NCBI RefSeq assembly: GCF_000621505.1
Contig: NZ_JHYD01000054.1
Span: forward strand, 1 to 35,550
Direction of reading: 5' to 3'
DNA from: Ruminiclostridium cellobioparum DSM 1351 = ATCC 15832
Lineage (GTDB): Bacteria > Bacillota > Clostridia > Acetivibrionales > DSM-1351
DNA: 35,550 nucleotides
Part shown: positions 16,901 to 25,445 of the stretch, piece by piece
Layout of the letters: every line of letters begins with the position of its first letter
Position numbering within the stretch: the first letter of the stretch is position 1
The notes under the pieces: model-generated
What the model was told of the DNA's origin: nothing
Database searches by the model: none
Seen by the model: the letters and a program-made list of their open reading frames with translations, nothing else
Translations under genes and position numbers: made by a program

Positions 16901-17167
16901 ATAGCAGTGCCCAAAAAAGATGTAAGCAGCTATGACATAGTTGTCAGATATAATGCTGACGATCTTGAGGTGGTTGATCTATATGCAGTTACCCAAGGGC
17001 TGGAATTGGAGACTGGAAAAATTGACGGAACAAACATAACCATAAAGGAATTTGCCGGCGGGAAAATTGTATATGGAGTAGAGGATGCGGATAAGGGAGA
17101 AATAGTTATTATCAGATTTCTGTCCAAAACCAATAAAGAGACTACCATGTCGTATGCGGTCGAATAA
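13973..17167 (+). CDS. Secreted CBM3 - nine FN3 - cohesin-like protein
   Basis: The 1,064-residue product has a signal peptide (1-31, ending SIVMA). A family-3 carbohydrate-binding module spans about 68-217 (LETYSPNKSSNINTLFPRYKL, IRYYYTVNGE, YSF-x-x-x-GDTYADYNRVTGYINDKLVYG). Nine fibronectin type III repeats of about 82 residues follow (about 219-960), each with the pattern W-D-x-V-x-G-A-x-x-Y-x-I-E-x-D-G ... HTYRVRAKN ... GEWS. A C-terminal beta-sandwich of about 100 residues (YDIVVRYNADDLEVVDL) resembles cohesin or other CBM2/3-fold domains. In the CBM3, the surface Trp and His of cellulose-binding members are replaced (K179 and L125). GTG 13973 is preferred over TTG 13955 because GGAGG (13960-13964) lies 8 nt before it. 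It follows the SLH gene by 51 nt. Confidence 0.88.
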   Translation: MKKLLHKKKLAVILSVIMLFQTVAAGSIVMAEESGSSNSYPVNARDKNNNGYQKIKTVREKQGSKILESIKLETYSPNKSSNINTLFPRYKLYNNGNTPVKLSSVKIRYYYTVNGESEQNFFCDLSNIGNGYVTGRFVKIPGKTDGVDYCLEITFKEGAGLLNQNDVVELQCRIEKKDKSEFIQTDDYSFRKSGDTYADYNRVTGYINDKLVYGVEPIAAPLNLKITESDRQITLDWDEAIGCTGYEVEADGVLVRNITSNTYTNLNLIPGTRHTYRVRLRNAIIAGPWSNYVTGIVPISDKFNLLQTASESAISISWDKIEGARQYFIEVDGDRIDNGQQTSYKMDGLEPGTMKSVRIQAKGDALLGEWSELYEIWTLPEAPEAISITSTKSTITLNWNPVKGASGYDVEVYGSPEDNLNNTTYTQYDLQSNSQRTYRVRAKNSSGAGQWSELVVKSTLPDSALNMQIQGWDDKLKVTWDAQAGANSYELEIDGFQVIELDKNEYLHSNLKPNTTHTYRARPKNDIGTGEWSELITGVTLPSIPADFAVSAVSGSTISLRWDGVEGASGYDIEVDGIVIYNDNKTEFLHDNLGRNEEHTYRVRARNGNVTGEWTEELKKSTLLAAPANLKVTVGGNEVKIEWDMVVGADGYGLEIDGTEIKLDANTEYTQTALDSGIKHTYRVRAYKGSEAGEWSDISVKTTKLGKPANLEATTSSSISIDIRWEEVDGATGYDVMADGKIIDNVVTNTYSHTDLAPNTMHTYMVRAKDNQNIGDWTDKISAFTNVAAPAGITAVSKSNSIIITWDEVDGAQSYEIMADGNVVSTDAKTLYEHTELLPNTQHSYLVRAKNTNGVSDWSTELTQTTGPDVPVSFKADMTINEAILTWQTTSPGADSLETTTQGAISFEIEADGEIISNITELTYKITGLEPNSVHEYRVRSVNKDGVCSEWSELIRVNTKEELIIKVDKDTGFNFVIAVPKKDVSSYDIVVRYNADDLEVVDLYAVTQGLELETGKIDGTNITIKEFAGGKIVYGVEDADKGEIVIIRFLSKTNKETTMSYAVE

Positions 17168-17228
17168 GCAGAGATAAAACGGATGTAAAGGTATTTTAAT
17201 ATATTTTTTATTGTGTCAGGGTGGAAAT

Positions 17229-20200
17229 ATGACAAAGCTGGCTATTAGGGTTTTAACATTTGTTTTATTATTGGGTATTTTTATATCTGTTTCATTTGGG
17301 AATATGGAAAATGGGCATTTTATTGAGTTTGGGCAGGAGGCCAGGGCGGCTAATGCAAGCTGTTATTATGATAAGTATACTGCGAAAAAAGAGTGGTATA
17401 TTAATAGGCAGTATGAAACTGCACCAACAGAAGAAGCTATTTTATCTGGTTCTCGCGCTATCTATGATAATACTGACAGTCATTATTATGGTGTTTCTTA
17501 CCAACTTTCAATGAATTTACACCTTAATCCTAATGATGGAACAATTTGGGGATGGGAAAATAAATCTTCATATATTGGACCGGGCATGGAAGGTAGATAT
17601 ATATATTATTATGATTGGGGTTGGTCACCAAATGACCCACATAATTCGGTGCCTGCTGGGGATTATATTACGAGGTATTATGTTACATATTGTAACAGTA
17701 CTACGGCATATGGCGTTTTTGCCGGGACTGTCCATAGTGCACAGCGTGATGTAAGTGATATACTAATACAATCAAATCTCATAGCAACAGATGGTACCTA
17801 TCCTGACAATGGAAAACATACAGATGGCTATTGGTACGTTAAAAAAGGCTCATTATCAATAAACTCACCTGCTGCAAATGAGGAGCTATCCAAGATGAAA
17901 GGTTGTACACCATCTATTACAGTCTCAGATCCAGATGGGGATACTCTAACCTGTAAATACTATGTAGACTCAGTCGAAAAAGAGATAAAAACAATATCCA
18001 ACACTGCTACTGTCCAACTTGTGAATTTTAGTGCTTTAGATATAAGTATTTTATCGGATGGCAGACACACTTTAAAATTCGAAGTAAGTGATGGGAAAGC
18101 TGATCCAATGACCATGTCAGTTGATGTGATAGTAGACAATTCACCTCCGGTTATAGGAACTGTAAACATAACAACCAACGATACAAATATAAATATTACA
18201 GGTTCAGCCACAGATACAGTTTCAGATACAGTTTCAATACAATATAGGTATGCAGTCGGAAGTACTGTTTCTGATTGGAGTAATGATGCGTCAAAAACAA
18301 TAAATTCATTAACTCCTAATACTGTATACTACGTAAAATATGAAGCCAGGGATAAAGAGGGAAATGTCTCGTTTGTTGAGAGAAATATAAGAACAAAAGC
18401 CCAGGTTCCACAAATTAGTTTTAATAACAATAAAGAAAACTCATTGGATTTATTAATAAATGACTCCAACCCTGCTGTAACACAGTATCAGATTATGGCA
18501 GGTTCAAGATATGTAAATGCATCTGGTATTTTAACTTCATCACCGGAGTGGATTACAGTACCAGGCAAAAAAATAACTGTAACAGGATTGACTGTAAATA
18601 CTCAATACAATTTTATAGTTAAAGCCAAAAATGACGAAGGGATTGAGACTGCTGCAACTCAAAAGACCGGGACAACACTTGCTCTGCCACCGAAAATTAA
18701 CATTGAAAAGAAATGGATAACGTATATTACGTTAAAATGGGATGCTGTAAGCGGTGCAACCAGCTATGAAATAGAGGCCGACGGAAAAATTATATCAACG
18801 GACTTGGAAACAACATACACGGATGAAGGGTTACAGCCTGATACAAGTCATAAATACCGAGTAAGAGCAGGAAATGACGGAGGAAGCAGTGAATGGAGTC
18901 CGTATAAAGAAATAAGTACACTTCCCAATCCTCCTGAAATACCTGGAAATTTAACCGGAAAGCCGGCAATGAAGAATATAACCCTGACATGGGAAGTCCC
19001 TGATAGGGCCGAAGGTTATGAACTGGAAATTAACGGCAGAATAATTCAAGTTGAAACCAATACCTACATTCATGAAGGGTTATCAACCAATACAAGCCAT
19101 AAATACAGAATAAGAGCATATAACAAAGGCGGGAAAAGTCAATGGAGCGAACCTGTTACAGTAACCACATGGCCGGACATACCCTCTGTGCCCAAAAATA
19201 TTATGGCAACGGCAGAACAGAACTCCATAACTTTGACCTGGTACAGTTCACCTTATGCAGAAAGCTACGATCTGCAAGTAGATGAAAAAAATACAGTGAA
19301 CACAAAAGGAATGTCATACACAAATGAAAGTCTGACTCCCGGAACTGAACATTCATATAAGATAAGAGCTGTTAATATAAGCGGAAATGGCGAATGGAGC
19401 AATTCCATTGAAATTTCCACATTACCACAGGAAGAGAGCAGTTCAACGACAGGAGCAGCCATTATAGCAAACCTGGCAGCAGTGGTCACAAACAAAACAG
19501 TAACAATTGCATGGCAGGCTGTGGAAGTAAACGCACAATATGACATCGAAGTAGACGGAGCAGTTGTCAACAATGGGAAAGATACCATATACAACCATAC
19601 AGGACTTAAGGCTGAGACATTTCACACTTACAGAGTCAGAACAAAGAATGCAAATGGAAACGGACAGTGGTGTGCTGTGCTTGCACTGTCAACCCTGCCG
19701 GATTTACCGGGTGCACCTTCGAATGTAAATGTAACGGTAACTGATACCCAGGTACAGCTTACATGGACAAAAGAAGAAGGCATAAGCTACGAAGTGGAAG
19801 CAGACGGAGAGTCGATAAATGTGGGACAGGTATCAAGCTACACAGATGAAAATCTTGCTCCGGGAACTTCACATACCTACAGAGTCAGAGGCAAGAACAT
19901 TACAGGAGTGACGGCCTGGAGTGATTCAATAACAAAGAGCACCACAAGCCCGTCCTATGAGCTTGAATGTGCAAAAGACCAGGAATTTGATTTTTCGTTG
20001 CTGGCAGCTAATGTACAGGATTTTGGCGACATCACATTTGTTGTAACCTATAATCCGGAGGAACTGGAAGTAATGGATTTTTGCGAGTTCACAGCTGGAA
20101 AGGACACAGTAGCCGGAACAATACCGGGAACCAACATAGCTGTTACTGTTAAAGACGGCAGAATAGAGTACAAAGTAAATGAAAGTATCAATCCCGGAAC

Positions 20201-20282
20201 TGCCTGGTCTGGTGAAATATCTGCAATTATGTTCAGGACCAAAACAGATGGTAAAGTACAAGTTAATTTTAATATAGAATAA
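17229..20282 (+). CDS. Secreted multi-FN3 protein with unique N-terminal module and cohesin-like end
   Basis: The 1,017-residue protein has a signal peptide (about 1-37, ending EARAA). A unique module of about 165 residues (38-203) starts CYYDKYTAKKEW and ends TYPDNGKHTDGYWYVKK; I recognise no family for it. Next come an Ig-like region with the D-P-D-G-D turn (about 210-300) and two FN3/Ig-like stretches (300-480). Five clear FN3 repeats (about 483-912) and a cohesin-like C-terminal domain (about 915-1017; VVTYNPEELEVMDF) complete it. ATG 17229 has AGGGTGG 5 nt upstream; a TTG at 17211 lacks a site. It is the upstream copy of a tandem paralogue pair, 61 nt after the CBM3 gene. A role as an extended surface stalk or adhesin is inferred from its domains. 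Confidence 0.85.
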   Translation: MTKLAIRVLTFVLLLGIFISVSFGNMENGHFIEFGQEARAANASCYYDKYTAKKEWYINRQYETAPTEEAILSGSRAIYDNTDSHYYGVSYQLSMNLHLNPNDGTIWGWENKSSYIGPGMEGRYIYYYDWGWSPNDPHNSVPAGDYITRYYVTYCNSTTAYGVFAGTVHSAQRDVSDILIQSNLIATDGTYPDNGKHTDGYWYVKKGSLSINSPAANEELSKMKGCTPSITVSDPDGDTLTCKYYVDSVEKEIKTISNTATVQLVNFSALDISILSDGRHTLKFEVSDGKADPMTMSVDVIVDNSPPVIGTVNITTNDTNINITGSATDTVSDTVSIQYRYAVGSTVSDWSNDASKTINSLTPNTVYYVKYEARDKEGNVSFVERNIRTKAQVPQISFNNNKENSLDLLINDSNPAVTQYQIMAGSRYVNASGILTSSPEWITVPGKKITVTGLTVNTQYNFIVKAKNDEGIETAATQKTGTTLALPPKINIEKKWITYITLKWDAVSGATSYEIEADGKIISTDLETTYTDEGLQPDTSHKYRVRAGNDGGSSEWSPYKEISTLPNPPEIPGNLTGKPAMKNITLTWEVPDRAEGYELEINGRIIQVETNTYIHEGLSTNTSHKYRIRAYNKGGKSQWSEPVTVTTWPDIPSVPKNIMATAEQNSITLTWYSSPYAESYDLQVDEKNTVNTKGMSYTNESLTPGTEHSYKIRAVNISGNGEWSNSIEISTLPQEESSSTTGAAIIANLAAVVTNKTVTIAWQAVEVNAQYDIEVDGAVVNNGKDTIYNHTGLKAETFHTYRVRTKNANGNGQWCAVLALSTLPDLPGAPSNVNVTVTDTQVQLTWTKEEGISYEVEADGESINVGQVSSYTDENLAPGTSHTYRVRGKNITGVTAWSDSITKSTTSPSYELECAKDQEFDFSLLAANVQDFGDITFVVTYNPEELEVMDFCEFTAGKDTVAGTIPGTNIAVTVKDGRIEYKVNESINPGTAWSGEISAIMFRTKTDGKVQVNFNIE
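18756..20282 (+). repeat. Long direct repeat, upstream copy
   Basis: This 1,527-bp stretch matches 22725-24251 at a constant offset of 3,969 with no indels and only scattered substitutions. It covers the last four and a half FN3 repeats and the cohesin-like domain. Upstream of it the two genes still align, but at an offset of 3,717, so one 252-bp unit (84 codons) differs between the copies. Confidence 0.9.
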
Positions 20283-20294
20283 AGGTGTTTGAAT

Positions 20295-23200
20295 ATGAAA
20301 AAAAGAGCAAGCAGGGTTTTAACATTTATCATACTATTGAATATTTTTATGTCGGTATCGTTTGGAAATATCGAAAGCGGATATTTTGTTGAGTTTGGGC
20401 AGAGAACGGACGCAGCAGCGTCAAGTTATTATTATGACAAATATACTGTAAAAACTCAGTATGAGCATCAAGTATATGAAAATATTGGTGCTTACTATGG
20501 TTATTGCATTTTTTCTCAAACTACAGAGGTGGTTTCGCGTGGTGGTTATACTTATAATACAAGTGGATACAGAAAATGTTTAATAAATCCTACCACATTT
20601 AAAGTGACTTTAGATGATATAGGTCCTATAATTCTTGATGCATCTCATAGCGAGAACGGAGGAAGAACATTTAGTCCTAACGGTGATTTTAGTTACATAG
20701 AAAATGGTTACAGTTTACACTACGATTCTTCTTGGGATTCATATTATTGTGAAAAACAAACGACTACTTACGGTTTAGGAATATCGCCAGGCTATAAAGG
20801 TAATTATATTGGACTAAAATGGCTGGATGTAACAGAAGATACAGGAAACATAAGGTATGGGGGTTGCCTGTCTAAGACAGATTTCTATAAGCCAACTGGA
20901 AAAACAAAACAAGCTGCAAATACACCTGTGGAATTGAATATTATTGCTCCAGATGGAAGTTATCCTGACAATGGTTTGCATACGGACGGTTATTGGTATG
21001 TTAAAAAAGCAACAAGTTCTGTTGATTATTATGACAAGTATTCTACTAAGACACAGTATGAGCATGAGGCATATGAGCATAAGGATGCTCATTATGCTGT
21101 CTTTGAAGATGAAGTTATTGGGCCCCGCTCATATGGCTATCGTGAGACCCTTTGGACATCAGGGTATTTAAATGTAGATTGGAATTGGGATTCACCGATA
21201 ATTACACTGAGTGATTACGCAGAAGTGGGTTTTAGCTCTAGTGGGTATATATATAAGCCAATTAATTCTACAAGTTATAAGGTTTTAGAATATACTGAAA
21301 GTGGAGGCTATTGGACAATAACTGAGCATATAATGAAAAGTGGTATATATCCAGGGACAAAAGGCAGTTATATAGGACTGAAATGGCTGGATATAACCGA
21401 GAATACAGCAAATAAATGGGACAAGGGCTGTCTATCTAAAACCGAATTCTACGTTCCAATAGGCAAAACAAAAGAAATTGCGAATACACTTGTACAATCG
21501 AATATTATTGCACCTGACGGTACTTATCCTAACAATGGTATTCACGCAGACGGTTACTGGTATGTTAAGAAAAAAATTAACTCACCTTCCGCAAATGAGG
21601 TACTATCAAAAGGTCATAGCTGCACCCCCTCCATTACAGTCTCCGACCCGGATGGTAATAGTTTAACGTGCAAATATTACATAGATTCAGTTGAGAAAGA
21701 GACAAAAACTATATCCAACACTGCTACCGCTCAACAAGTGGATTTTAATGCTTTAGATATAAGTACCTTGGCAGAGGGTCCGCATACGTTTAAATTTGAA
21801 GTGATTTACGGAAAAGCAGGTCCCATAGCCATGTCAGTTGACGTTATAGTAGACAGTTCACCTCCGGTTATAGGAGCAGTAAATATAACTACTGACGCCA
21901 CAAGTATAAATATTTCAGGTTCTGCCACAGACACAGTTTCAGATGGGGCTTCAATGCAATATCGATATACAGTCGGCAGTACTGTTTCAAACTGGGTTAA
22001 CAATACGTCATACACAATTGGCTCCCTGACTCCCAATACTGCATATTACGTAAAATATGAAGCCAGGGATAAAGCGGGAAATGTTTCATTTAAAGAGAGC
22101 AACGTAAGAATGAAGGCCCAGGTTCCGCAACTCAATATAAATAGCAATAAAGAAACCTCATTGGATTTATTAATAAATGACTCCAATCCTGCTGTAACAC
22201 AGTATCAGATTATGGCAGGTTCAAGATATGTAAATGCATCCGGGATTTTAACTTCATCACCGGAGTGGATTACAGTACCCGGCAAAAAAATAACTGTAAC
22301 AGGATTGACAGAAAACACTCAATACAATTTTGCAATTAAAGCAAAAAATGATGAAGGAATTGAGACTGCTGCAACTCAAAAGACCGGGACAACCCTCGCA
22401 TTGCCTCCGAAAGTTAATGTCGATAAAAAAGGAATAACGTATATTACGCTAAAATGGGAGGCTGTTAGCGGTGCAACCGGCTACGAAATAGAAGCTGATG
22501 GAAAAATCTCAAGTAATGGTACGGCAACCACATATACTCAGAATGGGCTGCAGGCTGAAACTTCACATACATACAGGCTCAGGGTCATAAACGCAGGGGG
22601 AACGGGACCCTGGAGTGATATTGTGCAGGCAGTTACCTACCCCAATCCACCTGAGATGCCGGTGATAACAGAAACATATACAACACAGTCTGCAATAACA
22701 ATTAACTGGGATGCAGTGGACAAAGCAACCGGCTATGAAATAGAGGCCGACGGAAAAATTATATCAACGGACTTGGAAACAACATACACGGATGAAGGGT
22801 TACAGCCTGATACAAGTCATAAATACCGAGTAAGAGCAGGAAATGACGGAGGAAGCAGTGAATGGAGTCCGTATAAAGAAATAAGTACACTTCCCAATCC
22901 TCCTGAAATACCTGGAAATTTAACCGGAAAGCCCACAATGAAGAATATAACTCTGACATGGGAAGTTCCTGATAGGGCCGAAGGTTATGAACTGGAAATT
23001 GACGGCAGGATAATTCAAGTTGAAACCAATACTTACATTCATGAAGGGTTATCAACCAATACAAGCCATAAATACAGAATAAGAGCATATAACAAAGGCG
23101 GGAAAAGTCAATGGAGCGAACCTGTTACAGTGACCACATGGCCGGACATACCGTCTGTGCCCACAAATATTATGGCAACGGCAGAACAGAACTCCATAAC

Positions 23201-24251
23201 TTTGACCTGGTACAGTTCACCTTATGCAGAAAGCTACGATCTGCAAGTAGATGAAAAAAATACAGTGAATACAAAAGGAATGTCATACACAAATGAAGGC
23301 CTGACTCCCGGAACTGAACACTCATATAAGATAAGAGCTGTTAATATAAGCGGAAATGGCGAATGGAGCAATCCCATTGAAATTTCCACATTACCACAGG
23401 AAGAGAGCAGTTCAACAACAGGAGCAGCCATTATAGCAAACCTGGCAGCAGTAGTTACAAACAAAACAGTAACAATAGCATGGCAGGCTGTGGAAGTAAA
23501 CGCACAATATGACATCGAAGTGGACGGAGCAGTTGTCAACAATGGGAAGGATACCATATACAACCATACAGGACTTAAGGCTGAGACATTTCACACCTAC
23601 AGAGTCAGAACAAAAAATGCAAATGGAAACGGACAGTGGTGTGCTGTGCTCGCACTGTCAACCCTGCCGGATTTACCGGGTGCACCTTCGAATGTAAATG
23701 TAACGGTAACTGATACCCAGGTACAGCTTACATGGACAAAAGAAGAAGGCATAAGCTACGAAGTGGAAGCAGACGGAGAGTCGATAAATGTGGGACAGGT
23801 ATCAAGCTACACAGATGAAAATCTTGCTCCGGGAACTTCACATACCTACAGAGTCAGAGGCAAGAACATTACAGGAGTGACGGCCTGGAGTGATTCAATA
23901 ACCAAGAGTACCACAAGCCCGTCCTATGAACTTGAATGTGCAAAAGATCAGGAATTTGATTTTTCGTTGCTGGCAGCTAATGTACAGGACTTCGGAGACA
24001 TCACATGTGTTGTAACCTACAATCCGGAGGAACTTGAGGTAATTGACTTGTGCGGGTTTACAGCCGGAAAGGACACAGCAACCGGAACTATACCGGGAAC
24101 CAACATAAGTGTAACAGTTGGAGATGGCAGAATAGAGTACAGAGTAAATGAAAGCATCAACCCCGGAACTGCCTGGTCTGGTGAGATATCCTCAATTGTG
24201 TTCAGAGCCAAAACAGATGGTAAAACAAATATAAATTATTGCATTGAATAG
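20295..24251 (+). CDS. Tandem paralogue: two N-terminal modules, six FN3, cohesin-like end
   Basis: The 1,318-residue protein copies the architecture of its upstream neighbour but is longer. After a signal peptide (about 1-37) it has two consecutive copies of the unique module. The first runs from YYYDKYTVKTQYEH (about 43) to YWYVKK (about 238), the second from YYDKYSTKTQYEH to YWYVKKK (about 427); both contain YIGLKWLD and GCLSKT. The Ig-like DPDG region, FN3-like stretches, six FN3 repeats and the same cohesin-like end (VVTYNPEELEVIDL) follow. It has one FN3 unit more than the neighbour. ATG 20295 has AAAGGTG (20281-20287) 7 nt upstream. Only 12 nt separate it from the previous stop, so the two are translated from one message. 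Its last 1,527 bp are nearly identical to the neighbour's. Confidence 0.85.
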   Translation: MKKRASRVLTFIILLNIFMSVSFGNIESGYFVEFGQRTDAAASSYYYDKYTVKTQYEHQVYENIGAYYGYCIFSQTTEVVSRGGYTYNTSGYRKCLINPTTFKVTLDDIGPIILDASHSENGGRTFSPNGDFSYIENGYSLHYDSSWDSYYCEKQTTTYGLGISPGYKGNYIGLKWLDVTEDTGNIRYGGCLSKTDFYKPTGKTKQAANTPVELNIIAPDGSYPDNGLHTDGYWYVKKATSSVDYYDKYSTKTQYEHEAYEHKDAHYAVFEDEVIGPRSYGYRETLWTSGYLNVDWNWDSPIITLSDYAEVGFSSSGYIYKPINSTSYKVLEYTESGGYWTITEHIMKSGIYPGTKGSYIGLKWLDITENTANKWDKGCLSKTEFYVPIGKTKEIANTLVQSNIIAPDGTYPNNGIHADGYWYVKKKINSPSANEVLSKGHSCTPSITVSDPDGNSLTCKYYIDSVEKETKTISNTATAQQVDFNALDISTLAEGPHTFKFEVIYGKAGPIAMSVDVIVDSSPPVIGAVNITTDATSINISGSATDTVSDGASMQYRYTVGSTVSNWVNNTSYTIGSLTPNTAYYVKYEARDKAGNVSFKESNVRMKAQVPQLNINSNKETSLDLLINDSNPAVTQYQIMAGSRYVNASGILTSSPEWITVPGKKITVTGLTENTQYNFAIKAKNDEGIETAATQKTGTTLALPPKVNVDKKGITYITLKWEAVSGATGYEIEADGKISSNGTATTYTQNGLQAETSHTYRLRVINAGGTGPWSDIVQAVTYPNPPEMPVITETYTTQSAITINWDAVDKATGYEIEADGKIISTDLETTYTDEGLQPDTSHKYRVRAGNDGGSSEWSPYKEISTLPNPPEIPGNLTGKPTMKNITLTWEVPDRAEGYELEIDGRIIQVETNTYIHEGLSTNTSHKYRIRAYNKGGKSQWSEPVTVTTWPDIPSVPTNIMATAEQNSITLTWYSSPYAESYDLQVDEKNTVNTKGMSYTNEGLTPGTEHSYKIRAVNISGNGEWSNPIEISTLPQEESSSTTGAAIIANLAAVVTNKTVTIAWQAVEVNAQYDIEVDGAVVNNGKDTIYNHTGLKAETFHTYRVRTKNANGNGQWCAVLALSTLPDLPGAPSNVNVTVTDTQVQLTWTKEEGISYEVEADGESINVGQVSSYTDENLAPGTSHTYRVRGKNITGVTAWSDSITKSTTSPSYELECAKDQEFDFSLLAANVQDFGDITCVVTYNPEELEVIDLCGFTAGKDTATGTIPGTNISVTVGDGRIEYRVNESINPGTAWSGEISSIVFRAKTDGKTNINYCIE
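22725..24251 (+). repeat. Long direct repeat, downstream copy
   Basis: This is the second copy of the 1,527-bp block. Long runs are fully identical to the upstream copy, for example from 22732 to about 22930, which suggests recent duplication or gene conversion. The divergent first halves of the two genes show that the block is younger, or homogenised, relative to the rest. Confidence 0.9.
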
Positions 24252-24334
24252 ACGTAATTCGGATTTTAGTAATATACAAAAAGAGGAGCTGGAAGGTTGA
24301 AAGAAATTAAATAAATTAGTAAAGGAGGCACCGG

Positions 24335-24384
24335 GCCCATGCCATTTCTATCATTATGTTTTGTGCGAAATGCTGGGCATGGGC
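24335..24384 (+). promoter_or_regulatory. Hairpin over the start region of the first helical membrane protein
   Basis: GCCCATGCC (24335-24343) pairs perfectly with GGCATGGGC (24376-24384). After a 4-nt bulge, ATTTC (24344-24348) pairs with GAAAT (24367-24371). The strong AAAGGAGG site (24321-24328) is left free, while the weak site in front of ATG 24391 is inside the stem. This would couple translation of the main gene to the leader frame described next. Confidence 0.45.
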
Positions 24385-24416
24385 ATAAATATGGTGAAAA
24401 ATTCAAAAAAATATAA
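24339..24416 (+). CDS. Possible 25-codon leader ORF
   Basis: An ATG at 24339, 10 nt after AAAGGAGG (24321-24328), opens a 25-codon frame (start MPFLSLCFVRN, end EKFKKI) that stops at 24414-24416, overlapping the next gene's start (24391) by 26 nt. Translating it would open the hairpin at 24335-24384. No homology is recognised. Alternatively the good ribosome site serves the main gene from a distance, or marks a frameshifted N-terminus. Confidence 0.3.
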   Translation: MPFLSLCFVRNAGHGHKYGEKFKKI

Positions 24417-25431
24417 GATTGTGGCATTGATATTGGCATTTGTTTTAATTACAACAACTATTCCGTTAACTATTTTGGGAATTGACAATCTGAAACCTGA
24501 TACTATAACAGTTGATAATGCAAGCAGCGAGGATAAGAGAATTGCATCCGAGATATCTAATGAAACAGGTGTAAGTGTCGAAGAAGTCTTTGAATTAAAA
24601 GCATACGGACGTTCGTGGAATGAGGTTCTTACTTTTCTAAGAAACAAGTCAACTCTGGGTGAGAGCAGCAATAAGAACAAGAGGGATGATTTGCTGCTGA
24701 ACGCAGGTCTTGATGAAGAATATATGAAAAAGCTGAAAAAAGAAGGTTTCACAGAGGGTGAAATTTCAGAAGCCAAATTGATTGAAGAAAGAGTAATTTT
24801 TCAGCTTGAGGAGATAACCTCAAAAACTGAAGCAAACCAATTGAATTCACCGGGCACAGCAGGCTTGCCGAATCCGTCAGGACCTTCGGTAAATGCAACC
24901 AGCCAGCCCAATCAAGCAGATGCGGGTAAGCCTGCTTTTGATGTTGGAAATACGGGTTCCAATGCTGACATAGCAACATATCAGAAGCTTTATGAAAAGA
25001 TAGATATTAAAAATGCAATATATTTCATGCTAAAGCTTAAGGCTGACTTTGGAAGCTGCGAAAAGGCATTTGACGAATATCTGTTTTCACTCCAGGCAGA
25101 TATTGACCTTAATGATTACATAAAAGATAAAGAGGCATATCTTAAGAGCAGGGATGAGAAAAAATTGCTGCTCGATGACCGGAATGTAATAACACTTGAG
25201 AAGATAGAAGCAAAATCCATTGAAAAAATTCAGACAGAAGACAGAGACAGTGATTTGATATCGAATCGGAACCAGGCAGCAGATAAAAGCTTAAGTGAAG
25301 CGGCACCAAAAGAAACGAGTCCTTTGCCGGATGTACCAAAACCAAACTCAGTGGATGTAAAACCTAAAAATCCCACTGACGAGATAATGAATGAAATTAA
25401 CGGAATTAATCCCATAGAGAATCAGAAATAA
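24391..25431 (+). CDS. Membrane-anchored helical protein of unknown function
   Basis: I do not recognise the family. The 346-residue product starts with a basic stretch and one hydrophobic segment (about 9-30, IVALILAFVLITTTIPLTIL), a signal anchor or uncleaved signal peptide, then a charged, mostly helical exported part. Residues 40-70 hold EISNETGVSVEEVFELKAYG-x-S-W-N-E-V, related in style to the repeats of the next gene. A Pro/Ser/Gly/Asn-rich linker (about 145-185) separates two helical parts, and the end is again Pro-rich and polar. ATG 24391 is taken as the start because it gives a proper membrane leader; in-frame starts further up (TTG 24361, ATG 24370, ATG 24379) have no ribosome site. 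It lies 139 nt after the FN3 gene and 14 nt before the next, pointing to joint expression with the RHS gene. Confidence 0.7.
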   Translation: MVKNSKKYKIVALILAFVLITTTIPLTILGIDNLKPDTITVDNASSEDKRIASEISNETGVSVEEVFELKAYGRSWNEVLTFLRNKSTLGESSNKNKRDDLLLNAGLDEEYMKKLKKEGFTEGEISEAKLIEERVIFQLEEITSKTEANQLNSPGTAGLPNPSGPSVNATSQPNQADAGKPAFDVGNTGSNADIATYQKLYEKIDIKNAIYFMLKLKADFGSCEKAFDEYLFSLQADIDLNDYIKDKEAYLKSRDEKKLLLDDRNVITLEKIEAKSIEKIQTEDRDSDLISNRNQAADKSLSEAAPKETSPLPDVPKPNSVDVKPKNPTDEIMNEINGINPIENQK

Positions 25432-25445
25432 AGGAGAATGAGCTT

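Noticed and set aside
16855-17167. A true cohesin with a matching dockerin in the cluster
   Set aside because: The C-terminal domains have a cohesin-like strand pattern, but I found no dockerin repeat (two D-x-N-x-D-G-type loops) in any protein here, so the cellulosome-type pairing is not claimed.
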